In this document: positions 7,702 to 16,484 of the stretch, piece by piece | Position numbering within the stretch: position 1 is the first letter of the stretch | Layout: every line of letters begins with the position of its first letter | Assembly: GCA_025934915.1 (NCBI GenBank) | Contig: JAICWG010000013.1 | Coordinates: 1-47,696 of the forward strand | DNA length: 47,696 bases | Origin: Nitrospira sp. | Lineage (GTDB): Bacteria > Nitrospirota > Nitrospiria > Nitrospirales > Nitrospiraceae | Direction of reading: 5' to 3' | Notes under the pieces: model-generated | What the model was told of the DNA's origin: nothing | Database searches by the model: none | What the model saw: the letters and a program-made list of their open reading frames with translations, nothing else | Translations under genes and position numbers: made by a program

Positions 7702-8793
7702 GTGATCTTACGAACGCTGCTCGATCGCTACATTTTCACGGAACTCCTCTCTCCGTTTGGTCTCAGCCTGGGGGCGCTTTGCTTTGTCATGTTGACCAGG
7801 GAACTCTTGCGTCTTGTCGAACTGCTGGTGTCCAAGGGAGTCGGCTTTTGGGCAGTTCTCAAAGTGATCGCCATGCTGCTCCCCTCCGGTCTCGTGCTCA
7901 CGCTTCCGATCGCAGGCCTGATCGCGTCGGTCACGGCATTTGGCCGGTTGTCCTTTGACAAGGAACTGGTCGCCATGCGCGCAACGGGGCTCAGCCTGTT
8001 TCGCCTCTCGCAGCCGGTACTCCTCTTCTCGGTGTGTGTCTTTACGTTGACGTTGGTCTTGTCTCAATGGGGGCAGCCATGGAGCTCTTTGAATCTCAAG
8101 AAGGTGGCTCTCAATCTGCTTAAAGATCAGCTTGTTCTGGCTTTGGAACGGGGCACCTTCAATGAGCCGATTCCACGCATGATGATCTATGTTCCAGAAG
8201 GAGACCCTGGTCGTCCGGCCGAGGGCATCTTCATCTCGGATGAACGTCTGCCCGAAGAGCCTCGCGTCATCGTGGCGGAGCAATATCACGTCTTTATGGA
8301 TACAGCCCATGCGCAGGTCGCGCTTCAATTGGTGAACGGAGTCATTCATAGCCGACCGCGTCAGGTCGACCAATACCGGCAGATTGCATTCGCCAGTTAC
8401 GACCTCAAGATCGATCTGAACCTCAGCAGCTATTCGGCCACAGAAGAACGTCCGTCCTATGAACAGATCATGGCCAGGCTGGCCGACTCCGGCGGCAAGG
8501 ATGCCGGCTCGCTTCGTCGTCTGATGGAATACTATAAAGACTTGGCTTTTCCGACCGCTTCGCTCGTATTCTGTCTGCTCGGCGTGCCGGTCGGAATCGT
8601 CTCGAAGCGGTCCGGACGGGTCGGTGGGTTCGCCGTCGGCGTGGGGATCATCATCGCGTTTTATATCCTGAATGTCGGGTGCGATTTTCTCGTGACCGCC
8701 TTGATTCTCCATCCCTTTCTGGGCGCCTGGTTGCCGAACATCATATTCGTCGTCATCACCGTCGCCATGTTTTTACGGATGAGCAGGCAATAG
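7702..8793 (+). CDS. lptF: LPS export permease LptF
   Basis: A 363-residue YjgP/YjgQ-family inner-membrane protein. It begins with the typical DRYIFTELLSPFGLSLGAL, has three N-terminal membrane spans (to about residue 125), a periplasmic beta-jellyroll-like middle (to about 270) and three C-terminal spans. LptF pairs with LptG and the LptB ATPase to pull LPS from the inner membrane and push it along the Lpt bridge. LptF and LptG are paralogues, so the assignment as F rests on being the first of the tandem pair. Start is GTG without a strong ribosome site. lptG follows after 4 bases. Confidence 0.88.
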   Translation: MILRTLLDRYIFTELLSPFGLSLGALCFVMLTRELLRLVELLVSKGVGFWAVLKVIAMLLPSGLVLTLPIAGLIASVTAFGRLSFDKELVAMRATGLSLFRLSQPVLLFSVCVFTLTLVLSQWGQPWSSLNLKKVALNLLKDQLVLALERGTFNEPIPRMMIYVPEGDPGRPAEGIFISDERLPEEPRVIVAEQYHVFMDTAHAQVALQLVNGVIHSRPRQVDQYRQIAFASYDLKIDLNLSSYSATEERPSYEQIMARLADSGGKDAGSLRRLMEYYKDLAFPTASLVFCLLGVPVGIVSKRSGRVGGFAVGVGIIIAFYILNVGCDFLVTALILHPFLGAWLPNIIFVVITVAMFLRMSRQ

Positions 8794-8797
8794 CATC

Positions 8798-9889
8798 ATG
8801 ACGATTCTTTTTCGCTATATCCTTCGTGAATACTCCAAAATTTTCGGCATGTGCTTCTCCGGCTTGGTGACCATCTATCTCGTGATCGACTTTTTTGAGA
8901 AAGTTCGCCGGTTCTTGCGCTACGAATCGGGAATTGTCCCTATCCTCGTGTATTTCGCGTTGAAGATTCCTTCTATTTCGTTCCAAGTCGCTCCTTTCGC
9001 GATTTTAGTGGCGACTTTGCTGACGCTCGGTCTGTTCGCCCGCAGCAACGAAATTACCGCCATGCGCAGCTGCGGGATCAGCTTGTTGTGGATGACCTCG
9101 CCGTTTCTCCTGTTTGCCGGCGGCGTGTCGGCAATTCTCTTCCTCTTCAGCTCAACCGTCATTCCGCTGGCCTCGGAGAAAGCCGAAGAAATCCGGGTGG
9201 TTCAGATCGAACAAAGACCGGCTCCAGTCACCGTCAAAGCCACCCAGCCCTGGGCCCGTATCAGCGCCGACGGCCTGATGGAAGTCCGTGAGATCGATGT
9301 CGCAGGCAAGATCATTCGAGGTGTACGAATTTTTTATTTTCGTCCGCCGTTTAAACTCGATCGAATTACGGAAGCGGCTGAAGCCCGCTATACTCCTCAA
9401 GGCTGGATCCTGCTGAACGGAAATCATCGCCGATTCCAATCGGACGGCACCGTAGAGCTGGCTCTGTTCACGGAACAAGCGATCAGCATTCCGTTGATTC
9501 CCGATGATTTTTCCTCCTCACTTATGGGGAACTCAGAAACCATGACGTTCCGGGAAATCCGACATTACCTTGCGCGCTTCCGACACGAAGGTTTCTCGTT
9601 CGCCCATCTGCTGACGGACTACTACGGCCGTGTCGCATTTCCATTGGTGACGGTCGTGATGGTGCTCGTCGGAATCGCATTGAGTTTGCGCCGCAGCGGA
9701 GTCCGCGGTGGAAATATGGCCGTGGGTATTGGACAAGCGTTCATCGTCGGATTCTGCTACTGGACGACACATTCCGTCGCCATCGCATTAGGACGAGGAG
9801 GAGTCTTGGCTCCTATGTTTGCCGGTTGGATGGCCAATGCGTTGTTTCTCAGCTTTGGTCTCTATCTATTATTGAAAGTTAGGCATTGA
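8798..9889 (+). CDS. lptG: LPS export permease LptG
   Basis: A 363-residue paralogue of the preceding gene: TILFRYILREYSKIF start, VTIYLVIDFFEKVRRFL, three N-terminal spans, a periplasmic domain and three C-terminal spans ending near the C-terminus. The motif FFEKVRRFL is common in LptG. It forms the heterodimeric permease with LptF for LPS export. The two genes are nearly contiguous and must be cotranscribed. The next gene, fabF, starts 77 bases downstream with its own strong ribosome site; a small GGCGC/GCGCC hairpin lies in between, so partial separation of expression is possible. Confidence 0.88.
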   Translation: MTILFRYILREYSKIFGMCFSGLVTIYLVIDFFEKVRRFLRYESGIVPILVYFALKIPSISFQVAPFAILVATLLTLGLFARSNEITAMRSCGISLLWMTSPFLLFAGGVSAILFLFSSTVIPLASEKAEEIRVVQIEQRPAPVTVKATQPWARISADGLMEVREIDVAGKIIRGVRIFYFRPPFKLDRITEAAEARYTPQGWILLNGNHRRFQSDGTVELALFTEQAISIPLIPDDFSSSLMGNSETMTFREIRHYLARFRHEGFSFAHLLTDYYGRVAFPLVTVVMVLVGIALSLRRSGVRGGNMAVGIGQAFIVGFCYWTTHSVAIALGRGGVLAPMFAGWMANALFLSFGLYLLLKVRH

Positions 9890-9966
9890 AGAGAGGTTTC
9901 CTAGTTGACTGTACATCGGTCTTCCGGTAAGAAAGGCGCCGTGTGCGCCCATAAGGAGGGAGAAAC

Positions 9967-11223
9967 ATGGCCTCGCGCGTGGTAATTACCGGTCTTGGAG
10001 TAGTATCTCCCGTTGGGATCGGCGTCAGTGAATTCTGGAAGGCGGCCCTCGCGGGTCGCTCGGGGATTACCGCAATCCCTTCCCTGGGGTGGTTTCCGAT
10101 GTCCGGCTATCGTTCGCGGGTTGCCGGGCAAGTCCACAATTTCTCACCGGAACAGTATTTGTCGACGATGCAGGCGAGTCGCGTGGATCGTTACGCGCAA
10201 TTCGCCTTGGTATCCACGAAAGAAGCGCTCGCCGATGCCGATCTAAGTATGGCCAAGGAGGCTCCTCATCGCGTCGGCGTCATTGTCGGAGCTGGCATGG
10301 GCGGGATGGTGATGGGAGAGCGTGAAATCACGCAGCTCTTTAAAACTCAACGACCGCATCGCGTACATCCCAATTTCATTCCCACGATCACGTTGAATTC
10401 CGCCTCGGGCATCGTCGCGATGGCACACGGCGCCAAAGGACCGAACCTCACCATCTCGACGGCCTGCTCCTCCAGTGCCCATGCGCTTGGTCAAGCCCTT
10501 CAATGCATTCGCAGCGGTCAGGCCGATGTCATTATCGCCGTTGGAGCCGACGCGAGCATTACTCCGTTGGTCTTTGCCGGGTTCTGTTCCCTGCGTGCCC
10601 TCTCCAGCGAGTTTAACGATGCTCCGGAGAGAGCCTCCCGCCCCTTCGATCGACGTCGCGATGGATTCGTCATGGGCGAGGGAGCTGCCGCATTAATCGT
10701 GGAATCATGGGCGCACGCGAAGAAGCGGAAAGCGAGAGTCTATGCTGAACTGGCCGGATATGCCGCCACCAGCGAAGCCTATCATATGGTCATTCCCCAG
10801 GAAGATGGTCAGGAAATCGCCACGACCATGAAGATCGGTCTAGACTCTGCCGGCATCGGGCCGGATCAGGTCGATTACATCAACGCCCATGCAACCTCCA
10901 CGACGATCGGCGATGCCGTCGAAACCAAAGCGATCAGGAGTCTTTTTAAGAATCGTGCGGACAAAATTGCCGTTAATGCTACGAAGTCACTTATCGGTCA
11001 TACATTGGGGGCGGCTGGGGCAATCGGCGCTGTGGCAACGACCCTCTCAATCCATACCGGACAGATTCATCCCACAGCCAACTACGAGGATCCAGACCCA
11101 GCCTGCCGTTTGGATGGTATCCGACAAGCCGTCCAAGAACGAAAGGTTCGTTACGCCCTCTTGAACGCATTCGGATTCGGCAGCAATAATGCCACGGTCG
11201 TCTTTAAAAAGTTTGTGGCATAA
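9967..11223 (+). CDS. fabF: Beta-ketoacyl-ACP synthase II (KAS II)
   Basis: A 418-residue condensing enzyme with the full thiolase-fold catalytic set: nucleophile Cys in STACSSSAHAL, first His in NAHATSTTIGD, the lysine of NATKSLIGHTLGAAG and the second His in the same motif. It elongates acyl-ACP with malonyl-ACP by two carbons. AAGGAGGGAGAAAC precedes the ATG. Sitting between lptG and an acyl carrier protein plus lpxD, it may serve a dedicated route making the (hydroxy)acyl chains of lipid A rather than being the housekeeping KAS; that is an inference from context. A type-II polyketide-like role is less likely because no chain-length partner is present. Confidence 0.88.
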   Translation: MASRVVITGLGVVSPVGIGVSEFWKAALAGRSGITAIPSLGWFPMSGYRSRVAGQVHNFSPEQYLSTMQASRVDRYAQFALVSTKEALADADLSMAKEAPHRVGVIVGAGMGGMVMGEREITQLFKTQRPHRVHPNFIPTITLNSASGIVAMAHGAKGPNLTISTACSSSAHALGQALQCIRSGQADVIIAVGADASITPLVFAGFCSLRALSSEFNDAPERASRPFDRRRDGFVMGEGAAALIVESWAHAKKRKARVYAELAGYAATSEAYHMVIPQEDGQEIATTMKIGLDSAGIGPDQVDYINAHATSTTIGDAVETKAIRSLFKNRADKIAVNATKSLIGHTLGAAGAIGAVATTLSIHTGQIHPTANYEDPDPACRLDGIRQAVQERKVRYALLNAFGFGSNNATVVFKKFVA

Positions 11224-11302
11224 GAAACGGTTGAACGATATTGAGGACCTCTCGCCGACTTCACATGCGAAAAGCCTCATTCCACTTGAAGGAGTATCCA
11301 TA

Positions 11303-11755
11303 ATGACCGAACCGATCGATCCCGCGATTACCGCAAAAATCATTCAGGCCTTGGCCAGCTATCTCAAGCGAGACCCTGCGTCGATTACCGAGTCTCATCA
11401 TCTCCGTGATGATCTCGGCCTCGACTCGGTGGCCATCATCGAATTGCTGTTCGAGATCGAGGAACGATTCAAACTTCAAATTCCGGATCAAGACCTCCCG
11501 GGGTTGAGCACCGTTGGTACCGTAGCTGCCTATGTCCAGCGGCGGCTCGCTGAACCTAAGACTGAGTCCAAGCCTGAATTGGCCAAACCCACGACCGCTG
11601 CAAGCAAGTCGAAATCAGCCAAGTCGACCACGACCAAGACAGCGTCCGCCAAGTCTTCGCCTGCCAAGAAGGCGGCTTCGGCAAAGCCCGCTTCCGCCAA
11701 AAAGCCGAAGGCATCTGCCGTTACGTCCGGAAAAAAGAAAGTCGCGACCCGATGA
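11303..11755 (+). CDS. Acyl carrier protein with Lys/Ala/Ser-rich histone-H1-like tail
   Basis: Residues 1-80 are an acyl carrier protein: four-helix pattern with the phosphopantetheine site [19 protein letters not shown], the serine in DSV being the attachment residue. Residues about 82-150 are a repetitive basic tail ([20 protein letters not shown] and similar), like histone H1 or AlgP tails. Normal ACPs are about 80 residues and acidic, so this extension is unusual. GAAGGAG precedes the ATG. The gene follows fabF and its stop overlaps the lpxD start by 4 bases (ATGA), so the three are translated together; the carrier probably shuttles acyl chains from the KAS to LpxD. The tail might bind nucleic acid, LPS phosphates or the acidic partner; no function can be read from it. 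Confidence 0.85.
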   Translation: MTEPIDPAITAKIIQALASYLKRDPASITESHHLRDDLGLDSVAIIELLFEIEERFKLQIPDQDLPGLSTVGTVAAYVQRRLAEPKTESKPELAKPTTAASKSKSAKSTTTKTASAKSSPAKKAASAKPASAKKPKASAVTSGKKKVATR

Positions 11756-12852
11756 GCAAGCCTCAACTGCCTTCTCCGATCACATTGGCCCAAATCCACG
11801 AGGTTGTCGGCGGGACGATTCACGGCGACAACCAGACACCGGTCTCCGGCTTAACGAGTCTCGGCGAAACCGATCCAGACGCGTTGTCATTCATTGCCAA
11901 CGACAAAATGTCGAAGGCGGCGGCCACCCTTCGCGTAGCAGCATTACTGGTTCATCGGCATTTGCCCGATCTCGCTGTGCCGCAAATCGTCGTGGACAAT
12001 CCGATGTTGGCCTTCGTGCGCGTCGCGCAGACCTTTTTTGTCCGTCAACAGGCTCCCCGAGGCATTGCCGAACATGTGATGCAGGGCGTCGACGTGCGGA
12101 TCGGAACCGATCCTTCTATCTGGCCTTTTGTTACCTTGGGCGACCGCGTGACGATCGGCAATCGTGTCACGCTCTATCCGGGGGTCTTCGTAGGATCGGA
12201 TTCAATGATCGGGGACGATTCTGTTCTGTACCCCAATGTCGTCGTTCGCGAGGGCTGTTCACTTGGTGCACGAGTGATCGTGCACAGTGGAACCGTGATC
12301 GGAGCCGACGGGTTCGGATATGTGCAGCATCAAGGCCGCCATCATAAAATCCCGCAACTCGGCAGCGTTGTCATCGAAGACGACGTTGAACTGGGAGCCA
12401 ATGTGACGGTCGATCGAGCGACGTTCGGTCGGACCCAGATAAAACAGGGCACCAAAGTCGACAATCTCGTCCAAATTGCCCACAATGTTACGGTGGGGGA
12501 GCACTGCATCCTCATTGCGCAGGTCGGCATCGCCGGCAGCACGACCATCGGCCATCATGTGATGATCGGCGGCCAGGCTGGGCTGGCTGATCATCTCACC
12601 ATCGGAGATCAGGTCATGATCGCGGCCAAAGCCGGAGTTAATCGGAGTATTGAATCCAACCAGATGGTAGGCGGAATCCCGGCAATGCCGCGTGAAAAAG
12701 CTCTGAGAATTCAAGGAAGTATTTTCCAACTTCCCGAAATGAAAGAACTGGTCCGCAATTTAGAACAGCGCGTGACGGACCTTGAAATGCGGTTAAAAAA
12801 GTCGTCAAGTCGGGCTTCCCGATCAAAAACATCTCGTTTTAAAAAGAGCTAA
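11752..12852 (+). CDS. lpxD: UDP-3-O-acylglucosamine N-acyltransferase
   Basis: A 366-residue LpxD. The N-terminal uridine-binding domain (about 1-100, LEIHEVVGG-like start, DALSFIAND) is followed by a left-handed beta-helix of hexapeptide repeats (about 105-315) with IGADGFGYV, the catalytic His in [12 protein letters not shown], and a C-terminal helical coiled coil ([19 protein letters not shown]). It transfers a hydroxyacyl chain from ACP to UDP-3-O-acyl-glucosamine, the third step of lipid A synthesis. ATGA overlap with the acyl carrier gene. The C-terminal end is Ser/Lys/Arg-rich beyond residue 350, echoing the basic tail of its ACP neighbour. Convergent with the next gene after 4 bases. 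Confidence 0.93.
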   Translation: MSKPQLPSPITLAQIHEVVGGTIHGDNQTPVSGLTSLGETDPDALSFIANDKMSKAAATLRVAALLVHRHLPDLAVPQIVVDNPMLAFVRVAQTFFVRQQAPRGIAEHVMQGVDVRIGTDPSIWPFVTLGDRVTIGNRVTLYPGVFVGSDSMIGDDSVLYPNVVVREGCSLGARVIVHSGTVIGADGFGYVQHQGRHHKIPQLGSVVIEDDVELGANVTVDRATFGRTQIKQGTKVDNLVQIAHNVTVGEHCILIAQVGIAGSTTIGHHVMIGGQAGLADHLTIGDQVMIAAKAGVNRSIESNQMVGGIPAMPREKALRIQGSIFQLPEMKELVRNLEQRVTDLEMRLKKSSSRASRSKTSRFKKS

Positions 12853-12856
12853 GACT

Positions 12857-13453
12857 TCACCGCTCGACTTTTTCTACTTTGATCACCCTCCGCCACAAGA
12901 ATAGCCTTGCCCAATAGAATCCGGCCCAGGGCATCAAGAGCGCTGGAATCATGCTCACACGGCCATAAGCAGAGGTTGCGATCGCACCTCCGATCAAAAT
13001 CATTACGCCCAACAGATACGCAAGCGGGACAAACTGACGTCCCGGATGTTCGATGGCTGTCGCGTCCGACCCCTTTTTAAGTTTTCCTCTCTGCCGATTC
13101 AGCCTTTCTTTCATGCGGGTCGCCAGAACTTCGGGGAACTCACGCAACAGATACCGTTGATAGAGCGTCTGCGCCGCTCCTAAGCCTATGCCCGACATGA
13201 ACAGCCCTGAACTCTGGGAAAAGGTATCCCAGGTATAGCTGTCGGTTGAAAGCCACTGGTATCCCAGACCTCCAATCGCGCCGATCGCACAGGTGAGTCC
13301 TAAAAGGCTAGACGGCAGGAGGATGTACGTTTTTACATACGCCTGGGCTTGCTGTATCGTGTGCTGTGGATGATGAACGTTGATGAGCTTCGGCACGTGA
13401 TTCCCTTTGCAATCGTCAAGACACTCGGAGGTCAGGGCTGCCATTATAACCAT
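12857..13453 (-). CDS. Four-span membrane protein of unknown function
   Basis: Up to 198 residues; not recognised. Four hydrophobic segments are visible (starting near YILLPSSLLGLTCAIGAIGG, SGLFMSGIGLGAA, LAYLLGVMILIGGAIATSA and MIPALLMPWAGFYWARL). A basic cytoplasmic-looking loop (RMKERLNRQRGKLKKG) lies between spans two and three, and the C-terminus is basic (WRRVIKVEKVER). An alternative GTG start at 13396, with AAGGG ahead, would remove 19 residues and makes a more sensible N-terminus. It ends 4 bases from lpxD on the other strand and stands alone between two operons, so context gives no role. Confidence 0.65.
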   Translation of the reverse strand: MVIMAALTSECLDDCKGNHVPKLINVHHPQHTIQQAQAYVKTYILLPSSLLGLTCAIGAIGGLGYQWLSTDSYTWDTFSQSSGLFMSGIGLGAAQTLYQRYLLREFPEVLATRMKERLNRQRGKLKKGSDATAIEHPGRQFVPLAYLLGVMILIGGAIATSAYGRVSMIPALLMPWAGFYWARLFLWRRVIKVEKVER

Positions 13454-13509
13454 CCGGATCTCTAGAGCAAAGAGTAGAACGAGGGGTTTGGGATCATAAT
13501 TTCGATCTG

Positions 13510-14568
13510 CTAGTGATTGGTACCAACATCTGGTGGCTTCAACGAGGTCCTCTTGGTGTCCACCACGCCTTGCAGCGTCAATGCAACCGCGTCAAGGCTT
13601 TCGAGCAGCGAGGTGAAGGAATCAGAAACGGCAGTCGGCGCAACTGAAATTTCCGGCTTGGGAGGTGCTTCCGAAAATGTGATACGTCCGACCACGGGAG
13701 GATGTAGGATCTCCGCGATCGATACTAATGGCATGCGGCTCAAATCAACCTCACAAGAACCACTTCCCTCATATTCCTGCTGATCGTCCATCCGCACGAC
13801 TGGGCGAAGGGGATAGCAGCTATTCACTTTGGCTACCGTTCCTACTTCTCCGGTCGTCAATCGGACTGTCGTCCCAAGTGGATAAACCGAAAATTGCTCG
13901 ACGAGCGCCTTCAGGATTTCTCGGGGAAAGGTCCTTCGTTCAACGACCAGAAGTTCCTTGACCGCCTCGTGCGGGAACAGGCGGCTGCGATAGGGACGAT
14001 CGCTCACCAATGCATCGAAGACGTCCACCACTCCCACAATCCGAGCCATTTCACTGACCTCTCTTCCCGCGAGTCGATTGGGGTACCCCTGCCCATTGAA
14101 GCGTTCGTGAGCCTGGCGCGTCAATTGTGCCAGCCAGTGATACGCCGGTCCGCACTTCTCGACAACCTGGTATCCCAGCTCAGGATGCCGTTCGATGAGT
14201 CCCCGCTCTTCCTGGGTCAAACGGCCAGCCTTGGTGATCAAGGATTTCGGCACGGCAAATAACCCAATATCATGGACGAATCCGGCCAGCGCCAACTGGT
14301 GTAGTTCTTCCCCATAGTACCCAAGACCGATCCCTACCTTCGTTCCGAGTATGGCGACATTGATCAGATTGGTAATGAGTGGTGATCCGGACGGTCCAGC
14401 TAGTGCTTGCACCACGAGCTCATCGTTGCGCTGCAGCGATGAAACGGCGTCTCTCGCGAGGGTCTCAAGTGGTTCTAATGATATGGAGCGATGTTCCTGA
14501 ACGGCGGCCGCTATCTCGCCTACCGTGTGCTCTGCCTCGTGATACCAGTTCGTCAAGCCATCACCCAT
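13510..14568 (-). CDS. HD-GYP domain protein (putative c-di-GMP phosphodiesterase)
   Basis: About 352 residues. The HD-GYP core (roughly 85-230) has HDIGLFAVPK, ERHPELGYQVVEKCG, then QAHERFNGQGYPNRLAG, and VVDVFDALVSDRPYR, which are the HD metal pair and GYP loop of enzymes that linearise cyclic di-GMP. No sensor or receiver domain precedes it; the C-terminal third is a small beta-rich segment (TTVRLTTGEVGTVAKVNS) seen after some HD-GYP domains. The ATG at 14568 overlaps the ExeA-like stop by 8 bases (ATGGGTGA); an in-frame ATG at 14601 would lengthen the overlap. As last gene of the chemosensory run, it could be the output enzyme linking that system to c-di-GMP. Confidence 0.85.
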   Translation of the reverse strand: MGDGLTNWYHEAEHTVGEIAAAVQEHRSISLEPLETLARDAVSSLQRNDELVVQALAGPSGSPLITNLINVAILGTKVGIGLGYYGEELHQLALAGFVHDIGLFAVPKSLITKAGRLTQEERGLIERHPELGYQVVEKCGPAYHWLAQLTRQAHERFNGQGYPNRLAGREVSEMARIVGVVDVFDALVSDRPYRSRLFPHEAVKELLVVERRTFPREILKALVEQFSVYPLGTTVRLTTGEVGTVAKVNSCYPLRPVVRMDDQQEYEGSGSCEVDLSRMPLVSIAEILHPPVVGRITFSEAPPKPEISVAPTAVSDSFTSLLESLDAVALTLQGVVDTKRTSLKPPDVGTNH

Positions 14569-15430
14569 GCGCGGTATTGTCTCGTCGATGGAGCACTTCA
14601 TTCGCGACTTTTTCTACCAACGAGGGTCTGATATGACGCGATCTCGAAACACGCCCGAAGTACAGACACAAGTCGCAAAGCGAGTTGATCAATCGGCATA
14701 CACCGCCGGTGCGATGGTAAACGGAGGAAATCGCACTCGGTGAGAATATCGGCAACTCGCTCCCGGCAGCCGCGAGACGAGCGAGGATATAAGCTTTCGT
14801 TTCGGTGCGATTCAAACATTCAATGTGGTGCCGAATGGCCACCCGTTGAGCAAGCTGCGGAATACGCGCGATACGGTCCCGCAGTTCCGGCTGTCCTAAG
14901 AGCACGAGCGTGATGAGAAACCGGTCATTTAACTGAAAATTGCTGAGGAGGCGCAGCTCTTCAAACAAGCGGTCGTGTTCGATGGTTTGGGCTTCATCCA
15001 CCACCACAATCGTGTCGACTCCTCGATGGTAGTTGGCCAGTAGTTGATCATTCATGCGACGCAACTGCTCCACTCGTGTCCCGTGGGGATCCAGTCCGAG
15101 TTGGAACAAGATCTCGCCGAGAAATTCATTCCCTGGGATAGCCGGATTGGATACGAGTCCGATCTCGTACCGTGATCGAGGAAGCTTCAGAATCACGGCA
15201 CGACTGAGGAGGGTCTTCCCGCTTCCGATCTCACCGGTCAACATCACGATTCCTTTACGGGCATGGATTCCGTACAGCATTCGTTCCATTGCCGCTTCAT
15301 GTTTGGCCGATGCGACATAAAACTTCGGATCCGGCACATTTTCAAACGGGCGGAGACGCAGCCCCCAATGAGATTCGTACGCCGAATCTTGAATCAGACT
15401 CTGATCTTGTACCGCATCGACGAGAAGCAC
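14561..15430 (-). CDS. ExeA/GspA-type AAA ATPase
   Basis: A 289-residue AAA ATPase. It opens with the family signature HWGLRLRPFENVPDPKFYV, then has Walker A GEIGSGKTLL (about residue 66), Walker B VVVVDEAQTIE and sensor motif ITLVLLGQPEL. ExeA-type ATPases help assemble type II secretion or type IV pilus machines through the cell wall, usually with a C-terminal peptidoglycan-binding region; here the protein ends soon after the AAA fold, so that region and a membrane span are absent. GTG start with AAAGGA ahead. It lies between the HPt-like gene and the HD-GYP gene in the chemosensory run, supporting a pilus/surface role. Confidence 0.83.
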   Translation of the reverse strand: MLLVDAVQDQSLIQDSAYESHWGLRLRPFENVPDPKFYVASAKHEAAMERMLYGIHARKGIVMLTGEIGSGKTLLSRAVILKLPRSRYEIGLVSNPAIPGNEFLGEILFQLGLDPHGTRVEQLRRMNDQLLANYHRGVDTIVVVDEAQTIEHDRLFEELRLLSNFQLNDRFLITLVLLGQPELRDRIARIPQLAQRVAIRHHIECLNRTETKAYILARLAAAGSELPIFSPSAISSVYHRTGGVCRLINSLCDLCLYFGRVSRSRHIRPSLVEKVANEVLHRRDNTAHG

Positions 15431-15491
15431 TAGTAGGTCCTTTTCCGTTTCGCTATCCCAGCCAGAGCGGAGCTTCGGGGATGGGACTCAT

Positions 15492-16430
15492 TCAATGAGG
15501 CAATACGCCTTGTATAGCCATGCGCTCCATCCGTCCGCTTTCAGCCCATTCCTCAATTCCCGTCACGCTCTGTGCCAGACGTGATTGAATCGCGTCATAA
15601 TTTTTGGCACTCACCACCACACGGTGCTGCATCACGACCGTGAGGAAGGTATGCAATCCCATAAAAAACACCATCGCATGGGAAGCGTTGACCTGCTGAG
15701 CTGCAGACCACAGCTGCGCGACACGTTCAACAACATTTTGCAAGTCGGAGGACGGTGAGCTATGGGCGATGCCATCATTCTTGAGGGTCTGAAGGACAGC
15801 AGTCAGATGAGGAAGTTCTTGTCGAACGACTTGGAGAAAGCCTTGGTCTCCTTCGGCTGACCGATCGAGAAATTCCTGGATGGAAGCCACATTGCATTGT
15901 TCCACCCCGCGCCCCATCAATCCCTCCGCCTGGGCCATCATCGTCTGAACCACATGGTGATGGAATGTGTCGGACGTCGTGCCCTGATCTTGAAGTCCAC
16001 GGAGTAACACTGAAAACTCTTTCGTGGTGATCATTGTTGGTGGGGCTTCGTCGGAAGCTGATACATGTTCCTCATCAAATGGGACACCCGTCGCCCTAGT
16101 CAGAGCTCTATGCACGTGCCCCAGCTGCTTGCAGAGTGCGATGAAGTCATCGGCAGAGATTCGCGCGGAAGGGTCTTGAACGATTTCAACGAAGGGAAGG
16201 GCTGCGAAACTTGCCCGCTCGACATTGCTTAGATTGAGAGTGGCTGCGGACCCGCCGAGATTCGTAATGCCGACCTTGATTGTTTGAGCCAAGGCGCGGT
16301 GGCGTTCGAAAGGGGGAGCTTGCTGTAGTTCATCGAGTGCGACATGAATTTGCTGGAGCCATTCCTGTGCCTCTTGAACGAACAGTTCAACCAGCTCTTT
16401 CTGGAACGCATCTTCGGTTTCAACGGACAT
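15492..16430 (-). CDS. HPt-like protein lacking the phosphorylatable histidine
   Basis: A 312-residue helical protein. Its N-terminus (ELVELFVQEAQEWLQQIHVA) matches the first helix of CheA/ChpA HPt domains, and residues about 52-66 (GITNLGGSAATLNL) align with the phosphorylation loop AHTLKGSAYT seen twice in the CheA of this operon. At the histidine position there is threonine and the lysine is glycine, so phosphotransfer should not occur. The remaining 200 residues are helical with no domain I recognise. ChpA/PilL-type kinases also carry such inactive Xpt modules, so this may be a detached docking or scaffold module. Between the ExeA-like and receiver genes. Confidence 0.6.
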   Translation of the reverse strand: MSVETEDAFQKELVELFVQEAQEWLQQIHVALDELQQAPPFERHRALAQTIKVGITNLGGSAATLNLSNVERASFAALPFVEIVQDPSARISADDFIALCKQLGHVHRALTRATGVPFDEEHVSASDEAPPTMITTKEFSVLLRGLQDQGTTSDTFHHHVVQTMMAQAEGLMGRGVEQCNVASIQEFLDRSAEGDQGFLQVVRQELPHLTAVLQTLKNDGIAHSSPSSDLQNVVERVAQLWSAAQQVNASHAMVFFMGLHTFLTVVMQHRVVVSAKNYDAIQSRLAQSVTGIEEWAESGRMERMAIQGVLPH

Positions 16431-16484
16431 CGGCTTCGGCCCTTCAACAAGACCATCTAGATGCTCAAATTGACTGCCTTAGGA

